Assembly: GCA_024699855.1 (NCBI GenBank)
Contig: JAMPIQ010000002.1
Location: forward strand, 62,001 to 126,000
Reading direction: 5' to 3'
Origin: Aphelenchoides besseyi
Taxonomy: Eukaryota; Nematoda; Chromadorea; Rhabditida; Aphelenchoididae
DNA: 64,000 bases
Part shown: positions 12,319-23,333 of the stretch, piece by piece
Layout: the number at the start of each line of letters is the position of its first letter
Position numbering within the stretch: the first letter of the stretch is position 1
Translations under genes and position numbers: made by a program
The notes under the pieces: generated by a model
The model's database searches: none
Told to the model about the DNA's origin: nothing
The model's input: the letters and a program-made list of their open reading frames with translations, nothing else

Positions 12319-13406
12319 ATGCGAAACTACGTGGCCAACGAGGTTTTCTGCTACGAAGACATTCAAATTTATTTCGTCCGTGATATCATCATACAGATTG
12401 TGAGTTCTGGAATGCTGTTGATCTACTTGAGAATCATCTTTCTGTTTCTCACGCGTCCGACTCACTACTCGAACGTCTTCTTTCGTTTCATGGTCCTTAA
12501 CGGTATTATAGTGAGTTCAACACACACCGGCAATAACAAGAATTCAGGGCATTTGCGTGTATGTTTCCTGCTTAATTCACAAGTCCGCTTTCTTCTTCGC
12601 GTGGTTGGAAGTTGGAAACGAGGGTTACAGTGAATTGCGATGGTGGAAAGGAGTTTTGTTGTTCGTTCTATACGCCTCTGGAATCAGCGGCAATGCTGCT
12701 CAGGTCTGCATGGCATTGAATCGGCTGTCAGCGATCATACTTGTTCAGGAGTACAACCAGGTAACTTTCTTCAGGGGCTTCTTAGCGACTGTTTAGCTCT
12801 GGAAACGCTACTTTCCTTATGTTGTGACCTTCATTTTGGTTCTGCCGTTCGCGATCATTCCTGGCTTGTTGGTGACTCCCGCTCGGTTCTACACGGTCTG
12901 TTTCCCCGATTATCCGTGGCTTGACTACTCGGCTGTAGATGCCGACTTCACTCCTTGGAAGTTTTGGGTTTGTGTCGACTACTAAGCACCGAAACTCTCT
13001 TTCAGTTTAATCCTGCCAAGGTGGCCTTCTCTGTTGATTGCCTTTTTGTAGTCGCTGGAATGTCAATCAATTTGCTTACTATCAGTTTGTTCAAAGGTCG
13101 CAGATCGTCCGTTCACTTCTCGTTGGTTCTGATGTGTTTGGGCGACTTGTTTGTCCACTTTTGTATTTTGATTGATGATGTAAGTTTTTTCTACGGTTTC
13201 TGACTTCTTTTCAGTTTGTTGGCTTCATCTACGAACATGAATTGGTAGAGTTCGACACGTTCAATACGATCAATTCCTTGGAATCGATGTTCCTCGAAAC
13301 GATTCTCCTTTTTCCCGGCTTGTGGTCGTTGGTTTGTTCGAAGCAAATTCGACGCGAGTTCTTCGAGTTCCCAGCATCAACTCCCGTTTATGTGATCAAA
13401 TCCTAA
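12319..13406 (+). CDS. Chemosensory seven-transmembrane receptor (nematode SR type)
   Basis: Five exons join in frame with introns of 35-38 nt, giving about 300 residues. Hydrophobic segments are spread through the protein. The third ends CMALNRLSAIILVQEYN, matching the N-R-L-x-A motif after TM3 of nematode serpentine receptors (SRG-like superfamilies). A loop with Cys (YTVCFPDYPWLDYS) lies between TM4 and TM5. The tail is short and basic (SKQIRREFFEFPAS). The start is placed at ATG 12319, two bases behind TTTTCAG. As with other nematode chemoreceptors it probably sits in a sensory neuron cilium. The ligand and exact subfamily are unknown. Confidence 0.8.
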
Positions 13407-13634
13407 TCACTAGTTTAATTCTGATATACAATCGGCATTAGATGAACAAAAGAACGTTTACTCGAGAATTTCATTCTAACATGAAACGTTAAGAGCCTGT
13501 GAAAATATCTGGATGTTAGTACGCGTACAAGAAGCTGCCGTTAATCATCGCGCCCAACGGCATCTGAATGAGAAGCTACGACCACAAACAGAAACACTAT
13601 TCGAGAGCATACGAGCGGCGAAAACGATTGAATT

Positions 13635-14831
13635 TAGATTTCGTGGAATCCACTTAATAAACCAGTAAAGATTCTCCGCTCATTGGGGACGCCATGGTCT
13701 TCTTCCGTCGATTGGGCTGCCTGAACAACCCGAGAGTTCTAAATGTAAACTCTCGCCTTGACTTGGCGAATAGCAATCCCGATTGCTTCCGCTCGATCTC
13801 TTTTATGCACCTTCCAACCACTCACTAGAAGAGGTCCTGAGAGATTACCGCGACTTTTGGCCCAATTATAGACCAATCGACGCGAAATTTTACGCTGATT
13901 CCGAATATAATAATCATTATTACTTTATCGCAGAATTGGCCGAGTCATTGGCCAAAAACCAGAAGCACTGAAATTGCTAAAATCGTAGTATCGATTATGT
14001 TGATTATTGTGGTGAAGTCCGTTTATTTTTATCTCACTTTATTAAGGAGATATTGGCCGTTTTATTTGGCCAACATTGGTTCCGGCTTATGGTCCGCTGG
14101 TCTTTCTTTGGAGGTTGCGAGTGCGATTCTTTCGATCGTCACTTTCAAGTGCTGCGTTCTACCAAAACGACTCCAAACAGTGAGAAAAAAGTCGATTTCA
14201 TCTCTTGTAGGCACTTACTATTCACTCTTTTCCTTTTTGCTTTGTGGATACGAGACAGCAAATTGCATTCGACAACAGAGAGAATTGAACTCGCAACCTT
14301 CAAAAGAGTTTGCAAGCCCATCACTTGCTCACTCGACTATTGCAGCTCACGCTTCCGAGTGGAGATTAGCGGACCATAAGCCGGAACCAATGTTGGCCAA
14401 ATAAAACGGCCAATATCTCCTTAATAAAGTGAGATAAAAATAAACGGACTTCACCACAATAATCAACATAATCGATACTACGATTTTAGCAATTTCAGTG
14501 CTTCTGGTTTTTGGCCAATGACTCGGCCAATTCTGCGATAAAGTAATAATGATTATTATATTCGGAATCAGCGTAAAATTTCGCGTCGATTGGTCTATAA
14601 TTGGGCCAAAAGTCGCGGTAATCTCTCAGGACCTCTTCTAGTGAGTGGTTGGAAGGTGCATAAAAGAGATCGAGCGGAAGCAATCGGGATTGCTATTCGC
14701 CAAGTCAAGGCGAGAGTTTACATTTAGAACTCTCGGGTTGTTCAGGCAGCCCAATCGACGGAAGAAGACCATGGCGTCTCCAATGAGCGGAGAATCTTTA
14801 CTGGTTTATTAAGTGGATTCCACGAAATCTA
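13635..14831. mobile_element. Foldback element: two 464-bp inverted arms and a 269-bp loop
   Basis: Positions 13635-14098 and 14368-14831 are inverted copies of identical length. They differ at very few places (one seen: GGGGACGCC against GGAGACGCC). Both arms encode the same 62-residue frame (13783-13971 plus, 14495-14683 minus) starting MLPLDLFYAPSN. That frame is a by-product of the repeat or a captured gene piece. The loop holds a tRNA-like sequence. I see no transposase and no clear target duplication. It could be a foldback MITE, or an inverted duplication caused by strand switching in the genome or during amplification before sequencing. Confidence 0.8.
14271..14345 (-). pseudogene. 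tRNA-like sequence (Ser-like body, TGC in the anticodon position)
   Basis: On the minus strand AGTCGAGTGAGCAAGTGATG is followed by GGGCTTGCAAACTC, which resembles the D-arm and anticodon arm of a serine-type tRNA. The T-arm/B-box GAGTTCAATTCTC follows. The acceptor stem pairs poorly, so this is a tRNA pseudogene or a tRNA-derived SINE piece and not a working tRNA. A structure search would settle it. Confidence 0.4.
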
Positions 14832-15290
14832 CACCAACAAAGAAAGAAGAGCAAAAAACACGTACCAGAATAAGACGGCGTGCGGGAAAAGGAATGTTTG
14901 ATTGAAGTGTCGATCAGCCGTCAAAGTCCATTGACGCAGCCGCGTTTGGCCGTGAGCATTAATCGACGAATTCTTTGTTTTCGGAACGGACAGAACGATT
15001 GTTTAGAACTTGCAGGCCCAATGAGAAAAAAATACAAATCGTCTCTCTGTCCTTTTAGGAAATTCTACGACGTGAACATTCCTATCTTCCTATTGTACTT
15101 CAAGACAAAACGTTCGATTTTTGATCCGCTTTACTAAGATATCCATTAGCCGTTTTTGTTCGAAAACAAAAGAAGCATCTTGAAAAAAGTTTGTGCAGAA
15201 CCATTAGCTTAAACATTAACATCGAAACTTCATTTTATGTTTATTATCAGACAGCAACAACATCAGCAAGATCAATTGCAGACATTCACA
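14832..15290. other. Intergenic, no gene seen
   Basis: One 85-codon plus frame (14880-15137) has no recognisable features and no splice context. Confidence 0.4.
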
Positions 15291-15301
15291 GCAGAGTTCG
15301 T

Positions 15302-16650
15302 CTAAAACACGTAGGAACCGATTACTTCGCTGACCAAGTGCCAACACGGAACTGATATTAATATTCTTTCCCATTTCTCCTTCCAAATCCAAATGGTCGT
15401 TAGTTTGGACTCCAACTGATGCGAGAATCCTACTTCATAACAACGGTAACGATTGATCGCATGGGTTGTAGTGCAGGAAAGTAACCAGTCACTCACTTGT
15501 CTTCGATCTGCCTTAGCTTTTTCTGTTTAGCTTATCTGATGCCGCAAATCTTTACAGTGATCAGTTTTTATCGTGAATATACTCGCTTACCTACAAGTTA
15601 CATAAGCTTGTTCTCGATGACCCTTTAACAGCTCGACTCTTGACTGATGGAAGAATCTGACTTCTCCACAAATTTACAACAACCCACAACCCTACATTGA
15701 CTGTGGATCATCTGAAATCAAGACTATTATTACGAAGGCAAGTTCTGAATTTACCTTCCTAATCGTGGGCTACTGTAATCTTGATGACGGCAATATTATC
15801 CCTTTGTACGTCAGATCCAGTAGAATGCCCACTAAAATCTCACAAAATAATAGCTCAGACATGACATATTGCGTCATTAATTGATTCTCTGGATGCCCAC
15901 GTTAACTTGTAGTTTGCTTCTGTAAACAGAGAATCACAAGTTGACATTTTCAATTAGTAAACCCCACTAACGTCCCTGCACTTGACCAATAGTGTTTGGG
16001 TTTTCGCAAAAGTCCAACTGATGAGAGAATCCAACTTCAAACCGTGAGCTTGCATTGATCTTCTTCATCACGTCTCCATTGTTCAACTTGTAGCGCCCTG
16101 CATGATTCAGAAGACCGAACTATCGTTTCTCTGGACCCGAAACGAGATTGGAAGCCGGAAACCAACTTCTCAGACTCACCTCTAATCACCATCTTGCTTC
16201 TTTGAGTTTCATAATTTCGCAGTGGTTGGTGGTTCAGTGTGTCCACTTCGCGCACAGTCGCTTGTACAAAGCGTCAACGACCGTTTCCGACTCACAAACA
16301 ATCGATGAGCTTCCGCAACTGAAGCCGTGAACTAATGGAGAACCTAAGTTTCGATTCAAGGCGCTAGAACTTGAGAACGACTGCCAACTTTGACTTCCCA
16401 AGCTGTAAAGCCACTCGTCAATGCTTTCTGAAACTCCAATTTGGTCATAGAAGTTGTCTGCTTTTTTCGGTTAACTCACCTGTAAACTCAAATCGATGAA
16501 TTTGAGTAGGAGTTGAAAATTCAGTCCGAATGCCCAAAACTCATGAAAGGTCCAGTCCACGAGCACGACCGCGAACAACTGGCCAGGTCTAACGAGTGGA
16601 AGGAGAAGTGAGCGAACTGAGGATCAGCAGCCGCTTTTTATACTCTTCGG
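15302..16650 (-). CDS. Unrecognised multi-exon gene with repeated EVGFSHQ motif
   Basis: On the minus strand a TATA-like GAGTATAAAAAGCGGCTG (about 16640) precedes a series of exons bounded by GTGAGT and AG. One exon (about 16355-16310) joins through a 38-nt intron to one containing MREVDTLNH-like sequence. That joins through an 82-nt intron to RYKLNNGDVMKKINASSRF, then EVGFSHQLD (about 16100-16000). A second copy, EVGFSHQLE, lies at about 15440 in a frame that runs to a stop at 15302. A damaged copy lies at about 15655. The two good copies differ mainly at third codon positions, which points to protein constraint. No clear start codon was found. The family and function are unknown, and the locus may be partly decayed. 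Confidence 0.4.
16632..16645 (-). promoter_or_regulatory. TATA-like element
   Basis: GAGTATAAAAAGCGG on the minus strand is followed by a pyrimidine-rich leader. A very similar GGGTATAAACAGCGG with a similar downstream sequence occurs on the plus strand at about 29945, so the pair may mark related promoters. Confidence 0.4.
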
Positions 16651-16659
16651 ATCGTGAGT

Positions 16660-17321
16660 GGTGTCCACGTGATTTCTATGCAAATTTTCTTTTTGCAGCA
16701 AATCGAATAAACACGTTTTTTTTACAGCCGTTTATGACCCTTTGGATCACAAGTTTTTGGTGTTAACTCGCCTACAAAAGAAGCTCTGCACTTTATGTGC
16801 TCAACCGTTGAAGGTCGAACGTTCCAAAATTTGTATTCGGTGTTCAGCCACAGCAAAAGCCGAGCTTGAACTCTTATACTAACCTCAAACTTGGGTTAAT
16901 AAACCGACGATCTCAACTCCCGGTCCGCTCATTTGCTCTCGAACTGCAACTAGACCGATGGGTAGGACGCTTTCTCGCGAACACTTTCTGCTCGTTCGTC
17001 TCCCTCCTGCACTCAGGCGATCTTCTCTCTCCGATCTCAAGTTGTCGCCTTCGACTGAGCGCTGACAATCTTTACGGTAGCTCGGAGTTTCTGTAATGCG
17101 AATATTTTTGATTGTTAGTTTCTCTGACAATATCCAGTGCAAGATAGAAACTTGATAGAAAACAGAATCTAAATGTCGACAGTTCATTGAAATAAAACAA
17201 ATGGACTTTCAGTTCAATTGAATTCAACAGATCATTTCATTTGAATCGACCGGTCGGCTTGTCGACCACTCGCTTTCACTTGCCCACTACATCTCGTATT
17301 TTCAGCTATTGGTCGAGAGAT
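16660..17321. other. Intergenic, no gene seen
   Basis: Overlapping frames on both strands (16866-17187) show no domain, and neither is supported by splice sites. Confidence 0.4.
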
Positions 17322-17918
17322 ATGGGCAGCGACATGAGTCTTGAAAAAATGTGGATACTTCGCGACAAAAACCAGCACACGGATTTTCGTTTGATTGTCG
17401 AAGGCAAACCTATCATGGTGAGATGATCTCTGAGAATACAACATCCTTTAGGTCCACAAGAATGTTCTTGCACAGGAGTCTAGTTTCTTTGCCCGTTTGT
17501 TGGAAGACGATCCGGAGCTTTAAGAATATCCGATGGATGCGAACATTGAAGCCGTTTTGTGGCTGGTTGTCAACTACTACTGGGGCCCTAGAAAAGACCT
17601 CGACAAAAAAGCCGAGGAGGGTATCGCAGTACGCTTCTTCGATCTGTACAAACTGTCCGTCTGCTATTCTTTCCATCGATTGCACGTGAGTCTTAAAGTA
17701 AAAAGGCTTTATAATCGTGTCTTAAGGAAAAATTTATGGCAAGTGCCAAGGCGAATTTGACGATGGAAAACGTCGTCGACCGCGTGATGCCGGCTATGAT
17801 GAACAATGACACAGAAATGGTTCAATTTTTGATGGACTTTGTTGGCGGAGAAGACAAATTGCGAGAATTGCTGATGGCTAAGCGCCGTGAATTGTCGTTG
17901 GCCAGCCTGCCAAAGTAA
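17322..17918 (+). pseudogene. BTB-domain gene copy with in-frame stop (BTB1)
   Basis: Three exons (17322-17417, 17452-17685, 17727-17918) fit the layout of the intact relatives at 22025 and 23334. The first ends TDFRLIVEGKPIM, the second begins VHKNVLAQESSFFARLLEDD, and the third is a helical C-terminal part. BTB domains form dimers and often link substrates to cullin-3. A TAA at 17521-17523 interrupts the BTB frame, while the frame on both sides is otherwise clean. Either the gene recently died, a sequencing error is present, or an unusual intron removes the stop. AATAAA lies at 17979. Confidence 0.75.
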
Positions 17919-17978
17919 ATGGTTTGGTATGAAGACAAATATGTCTTTTTTCGACTTTAGTGCTCGTAATTAGTCTCA

Positions 17979-17984
17979 AATAAA
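17979..17984 (+). terminator. Poly(A) signal after BTB1
   Basis: AATAAA lies 61 nt after the stop. Confidence 0.6.
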
Positions 17985-18486
17985 CTATTGGGATGTGATT
18001 GTTGGGCCTAAATTATGAACGACGGTGCTTATTTCGATGGTCACTTGTTTGTTTTACATGGTGATTCTAGCAAAGTCATTCTTGATGTTCTAAGGTAGGG
18101 ATTTCTGTTCAAAGACATTCGCACTTAGCAACCGATCTAATTTAACTTTGAGCTAAATTAAAAGTTTAAAGATTTTGGAATGTAGCAAACAGATTTTCAT
18201 CGTTCAATTTATGCGGGTGCTGATACACAAATTTTAGAGGTTCCGGATAATTTCACTCAGATGAACCACACACGGCGAGTGTTAGGAATCGTGGTGTGAA
18301 ACGATGTAGGTAATCAATTTAAATGGATTTTTTGTTTTTGGTTGATACTATATTCTCAACTGTTGATTAACGCATATCTTTTGTTATAGCACAAATCCAA
18401 TTCTGATGATTCTCGACTACCCATTCTTTAACCTTTCCGGAGGTGAAATATTTTGTGTTTTTTCAATTTAACATATTTCTAAGCAT
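17985..18486. other. Intergenic, no gene seen
   Basis: AT-rich sequence without a supported reading frame. Confidence 0.5.
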
Positions 18487-18756
18487 TCAATCTCTGGGTT
18501 TTTTCGAACGAAGTAGATGATGATCTACGAACATTCTAACGCTTTTAGTTTCGTAAAAAACAGACTTCTTATGATCGCTCACGTAGACGATTGCCGTTCG
18601 ACTTGTGGTCATTTGATTTCTACCACCAAACGATCCTTCTACGGGAGTTCCTTTCGTGCCAACAAATTTCCGGGACAGAGAGATTGAAAGTTCTACGCTT
18701 TGAATACTCGACTTTGGTTTATCTCGTTTGTTTCGGATTTTAATTCTTTTGGTCAT
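18487..18756 (-). CDS. Small basic hypothetical protein
   Basis: A 90-codon single-exon frame opens MTKRIKIRNKRDKPKSS. It has a Lys/Arg-rich start and tail and no membrane segment. Codon use looks like that of the neighbouring genes. No domain is recognised. It lies head to head with the plus-strand frames at 18790. It could equally be a chance frame. Confidence 0.3.
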   Translation of the reverse strand: MTKRIKIRNKRDKPKSSIQSVELSISLSRKFVGTKGTPVEGSFGGRNQMTTSRTAIVYVSDHKKSVFYETKSVRMFVDHHLLRSKKPRD

Positions 18757-18789
18757 CTCACAAGTCGGTTATTTGCGGGCAATTGATTT

Positions 18790-19754
18790 CACAGCAATCA
18801 GTCCCTTTTTTCTTACCAGCAATCGATCTTCTAAATGAAGCGCAAAAGAAACTCTTGAATTTTAAATTGCACACGAAACCGTTGAATACGAAGCTCTCAA
18901 CTGAACAGCAACAGAAAAAACTGCCGAATGAGCGATCGAATGCCGACGAGTCAAGGTTTACAACATCCAATAGACGGCCATCAAAAGTCTTTGCCGATCG
19001 ACTTTTCTATCAAAAACATCGAGTTGCAATGGAATGCCAATTCGATGTTGAAGACACAAATACGTCATTTTCGAAAACAAATTCGTTTGCTCGTTCAGTT
19101 TTCTCGTCACTCATCAGGTTTCAGTTTGTCGCGAGCGGTTCTGTTCGGTATTTTCTGTGGTGGTTTTATGTCGAGTTGTAGAGTTTTTGACGATCTTTGG
19201 AGCGATTTAAGTGTGTGAGTCTTTCGAGATCATCAATCTCAAAGTAGTTATAGATGTGTGAATGACTTGTTGTAGCGACGTCAAGATCTGTAGTTTTGCG
19301 AGAGCAATCAGTCCTCAAACTTGTCCATGCGTTTATTGACCTTCCGATGGGTTTCTAAACCCACACTTGCGACCAGAAATCAACGGCTTCAGTGCGGGTG
19401 TAATCAATGTTGACATTGTGATCCGCCTCTTACCGTGGAGCTCAAGCGAAGACATCGGCTGAAACTCACAGAACAAACATCATAGAAAGTGAGTTCACTA
19501 TCACCGAAAGCCTCTAATTTATGTTTTCTTAAGGTTCTTCTTCTATACGAACTGTGGGTTCAAAACTGACGAAAAGCACAAGAATTGATATTGAAGATAA
19601 ACCGAAAGAGATTAACGACATGCTTATTGCATTGACTCTGTTTAGCGATGCCGAGCGAAACAAGAGGTTGAAGAAGAACAAGCGTTTATTACCGATTGTG
19701 CATTTGCGACAGGAACAAAAACCAAATTTGATGAGACTTATTCGAAAATCATGA
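18790..19754 (+). CDS. Possible multi-exon gene of unknown function
   Basis: Coding-like plus-strand pieces follow one another. 18795-18955 follows TTTCACAG and reads QSVPFFLPAIDLLNEAQKKL. 18928-19218 contains IDFSIKNIELQWN and a hydrophobic stretch RAVLFGIFCGGFM. 19542-19754 follows a GTGAGT...CTTAAG intron and ends IRKS with a stop. The pieces are in different frames and I could not join them with confidence, so this may be one gene with missed splice sites or several remnants. There is no recognised domain apart from the single membrane-like segment. Confidence 0.3.
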
Positions 19755-19978
19755 ACCGTTGATCAAAATATGGACCGAGATCGAATTATCAGTTGTTCAA
19801 CAATTTTTGACTTTGTTGTGCAAATAAAGAGATGCATTTTACTGTGAGAAATCACTCGATTGAAAAAACCTTAAATTTGCATACTTAACCAATTTGAGCT
19901 CAAACGAGATGTTCCTCTTTCGTGTATTTTGTTCTGGTGAAATCAAGTCGATTTTTTTCTGGCGGTGGTGTTTTCAAA

Positions 19979-21019
19979 ATGCTTCGTCTTTTGCTCTTTG
20001 GTTTAATGTTCGGGATGAACGTTCAGTCGTTAAACAAGTGTATTGAAAAGATTAATAGGACAGACATGCGTGGCTTGTAAGTTTCCATCGTTACAGCTAT
20101 CGACTCGTTTTTAGCATGTTTAAAGATTGCTCGGGACCTGCAGAGGTGGCGTTCAAATGGAAGAATAAGCACGAGTTAAAACTCGCTTTGAATCTGGATC
20201 TGGCAATTGATGCGGTGCGCACGTAAGTGATCGAGTCAAAGACAATTCATGGCCATCAGTTTTCAACTCATCATCAACGATAAATGTTCGTTGACTTTCA
20301 ATGGCTATGAACCGTCATACGGAACATGGACTACAGAAGATGGTGAGTATCTTCATTTTTCTTTTGTTAATGTTCGTTATAGGAAAAGTAATAAATGCTA
20401 CTTTTCTTGAAGTTGGAGGGCTTTACATCACCAATGCCGACAATCTTATTTTGGAGAATGGTCAAGAAATTGATTGTGGTGGCAAGATCTTACGCAACGA
20501 AATCGACAATGATTGGGTTTGGTCGAAGTTTCGTTTGTACGACCTTCCAAAAACCTATTCGTACTATATTCTCATCAATGGGGTTCGTTTCTGAACATAA
20601 AAGTTTTATCGATTTTTAGCACGTAGATGAAGGCGAAGGAGAAGAATACAATCCATTGGAAACGACCATTGAAACAATCATTTCGACCTTTGCAATCGAA
20701 GAATCGAACAGCTCAGTTGAAGAGACGACCAGTACTACCCAAAAAAAGACTAGCTCATTTGAAAAAACCACAACCATTTTAGCAACTGAGGTCGAAGGTA
20801 ATCATTCTGGGACTCCAATTCACAAGACAAAGACCATTTTTATTCGTAATTTCAGTTTGAAGGTTTACCATAACCTTGTTTTCAGCGAAATCAAAATTTA
20901 AACGTTCCGATGATTCCGCAGATATGATCTTTGCAATCTTGCGTTGTGTGGGCAAGATTTTCACTCTACTCGTGAAGCTTCTTCTTTCTTTCTTGTCTTA
21001 TGCTTTATATGGGCAATGA
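19979..21019 (+). CDS. Secreted/type I membrane protein of unrecognised family (member C)
   Basis: The signal peptide is MLRLLLFGLMFGMNVQS. The body follows the family order: a Cys in NKC, CSGPAEVAFKWK, FQLIINDKCSLTFNG, W-containing stretch, IDCGGKILRNEIDNDWVWSK, LPKTYSYYILING, then GEGEEYNP. Unlike member B it carries a Ser/Thr/Glu-rich stalk (ETTSTTQKKTSSFEKTTT) before the C-terminal hydrophobic segment, typical of O-glycosylated stems. Introns fall at the same phases as in the relatives. The last intron (about 93 nt) is the longest. AATAAA lies at 21035. The function is unknown; it is probably a cell-surface or cuticle-facing protein. Confidence 0.8.
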
Positions 21020-21034
21020 GAATGCTAATTGTGA

Positions 21035-21040
21035 AATAAA
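21035..21040 (+). terminator. Poly(A) signal of member C
   Basis: AATAAA lies 16 nt after the stop. Confidence 0.6.
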
Positions 21041-21645
21041 TATGGTGCTTATTTGAACAACTTTGCGATGGACCTCTTAACTGTCGAGTTCAACCTTAAT
21101 TCGTGACTTTTTGTCGAAATAACTGTCTTCGTGTACGGTGCTGGTTTGAAAGCTGCGTAACGCCAAAAAATAAGATTCGCCTAAAAGTAAGTATGTCGTC
21201 TAAGTTCACATTATTCGGTAACATGAAATACTAAAAACGTAATAAAGCAGATTAACATTATAGAAAGAGAATTAATTGAACGATCGGCCGAGAGTGTGAG
21301 CAAGAAAAGTCACCAGAATACCTTCGGTTATGAAATCCGAGTTGAGTGGTGGAACTGTGAACTCTGTTCATTAGGAACTCGACACAACTTTAAAGCATTT
21401 GACAAATTAGTTCACAGTTTATTGTACAGAAAACATAGAAAAAAAGTGGAAACAGAACTCATTTGCTTGCAACCATTAGCAGATGAAACCGATTTCTTCT
21501 CATGAAAAACAAACACATTGGAAATGGTAGTGGAAAGCAAAGGAATGAAGTTAACAAGCACCCTCATTGAAATGTTTACTCAGTTTCATGTTTTGCGTTC
21601 AGTTGCTGATCGTCTTTTGGGTTTGCATTTGATTCGACGGTTTCC
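21041..21645. other. Intergenic, no gene seen
   Basis: A 69-codon plus frame (21296-21505) has no recognisable feature. Confidence 0.4.
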
Positions 21646-21647
21646 AG

Positions 21648-21896
21648 ATGAACGAAGTGGTTATTGAGTTGTGGGAATCTCAACACCAAAACGAATTCCC
21701 GAACTTTTGTTGAACATCAAGGACCGCTCGATTGAAGTCACTAAGCGCAATCGAAAACAAAGATTTTGACTTTCAGATTCCCAATAACGTCTGTTTGGAG
21801 TCAATGAGCAAAATTGAATCGAATTCGTTGAATCATTTCTCTATTTCGAAACAACTAAAAACGACCGTCGACGACCATTTGAGTGTAAAGTGCTGA
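21648..21896 (+). pseudogene. Heavily decayed BTB gene copy
   Basis: An ATG directly behind TTTCCAG opens MNEVVIELWESQHQNEF, then PNFC and a stop. One frame over, IKDRSIE follows. This is the layout of the first exon of the intact BTB copies (W-x2-Q...F-x-DFCLKV...). After TTTCAG near 21775 a second frame continues (IPNNVCLESMSKI) to a stop, with little BTB similarity left. It lies directly upstream of the intact copy at 22025. Confidence 0.35.
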
Positions 21897-22024
21897 GAAA
21901 TGGCGTATCCAAAGCAACCAACTGGGCAGTCAGTTTTGGAAAGAAGATGCACAGTTCCGAAGATCCGTTGCGTTAAGATCACTTTTGAAGTTTATTCACG
22001 ATCAGATTTGTATTTTTAGCGACA

Positions 22025-22637
22025 ATGAACGAGCTAAAAACATTGGTGAATTGGCATATAAAAGAGAAGTTCTACGATATTTGTTTGAAAGTCGACGGTC
22101 AATTGATTTGGGTAAGTGAACGCCATCTAGTGCAACGATCTTGAGATTCTTGCAGGCGCCCAAAAAAGTTCTGACAACCAAATCACTCTTCTTCAACAAC
22201 CTGTTTGCGCTTCTACCGACGCTCACTGAGTTCACGATCAGAGACACGAGTTTTCAAGCGATGCAATCAACAATTCATTTTCTGTGTTCGGACGAAGAAG
22301 TGGATTTCAACGACGGTCAAAACTTTGTGGCTATGTACCGCCTTTCTATGCGCTATGGAATCCCCGACTTGTCGGTTCGTTTCGAGTCGATGTTTCTAAT
22401 TTAATTCTAAAGGCCACTTTGTCTCTTCGATTGATGTCGAATCTTACGATGGAAAACGCGTTGGCAACGTTGGTTTTGGCGACCGAAGAGAAAGACGTTC
22501 AGTTGGCAATCAAAGTTGTTGGTTTTGCGAAACGCTACGGTCGAGCGGACGAACTCTTGAACGCCTATTCGATGTTGGAGTATCTCAAGAAGAACCCATC
22601 ATTGGCGTCGGTTGTCATGAATCGTCTGCAACGTTGA
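22025..22637 (+). CDS. BTB/POZ-domain protein (BTB2, intact)
   Basis: Three exons (22025-22116, 22155-22378, 22416-22637 approximately) give about 175 residues. The first exon has YDICLKVDGQLIW. The second has the BTB core APKKVLTTKSLFFNNLF, TEFTI and a helical region ending MRYGIPDLS. The third is an alpha-helical C-terminal extension (MENALATLVLATEEKDVQ). The start lies behind TTTTTAG. It is probably a dimeric adaptor, perhaps for a cullin-3 ligase. The BTB is short and divergent, as in fast-evolving nematode families. AATAAA lies at 22647. Neighbouring copies at 17322, 23334 and 27445 show local duplication. Confidence 0.75.
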
Positions 22638-22646
22638 TTGTTTGTT

Positions 22647-22652
22647 AATAAA
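22647..22652 (+). terminator. Poly(A) signal of BTB2
   Basis: AATAAA lies 10 nt after the stop. Confidence 0.65.
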
Positions 22653-23333
22653 CTTTTACAATCGACTTTAGTGTGAGTGTGGGGAAGTAATGGGGTTTAA
22701 GAAACGGAGTTTAGCGTTGAGATTGCTGAAAGCTTGAAAGATAAATGTTTTTTTGTGTTTTTGACGAATTTGGATCTTTTGTTTAAACCGCCGGGCAAAA
22801 GGCTGCGAAATCGCCGTTCTTTCTTTTCGTCTCAACAATCCAATTGAACGAACAGTTTCTTTGCAGCACTTGGTTGCATAATCACAAATTCCAATCGCTC
22901 ATTATAAGGTTGCTGTCAAATCGATGGGCGGCTCCATTCACTTAAGCGATAGAGAGAAGATTGCCGTCTTCAGGATTCGTTGAACAGGTCTCCCATCACG
23001 CAGTTCGTCACTTGGCCTCACTTTCGAATCTCATTGCGACTTTCAAGACGTTCATCCACGATCTCAAACGGCAACTCACGATCAAAAACGTCGACGAAAT
23101 CAAACTCAGCATTCGGCGTTGTTTTGTGCCTTAAAGTCCATGTACGCGTTAAAAATGGTGATTTCCATTCCTTTTGCCTACAAATTTCATACGCAGAAGA
23201 AACCCGTAGGTCGCGTGAAGGCCCGTTTTGTCGTAAACACGATGCGCCGTCAAAGAAAAAGCGCATTTTGTTCGCAATTGCTCGAACACGACGATCTTTT
23301 TCCAGACACATTTCGAGCTGCCGGTCCAGGGAA

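Noticed and set aside
13783..13971. Identical 62-codon frames in the foldback arms as two genes
   Set aside because: Same explanation: both are in the inverted arms. Codons do look gene-like, so a captured gene fragment remains possible, but independent genes are not supported.
22980..23333. Extension of the BTB3 frame upstream to 22980
   Set aside because: Translation is Arg/Ser-rich and unlike BTB relatives, all of which begin a few residues before the W-x(n)-DFCLKV block; an AG acceptor lies just before ATG 23334.
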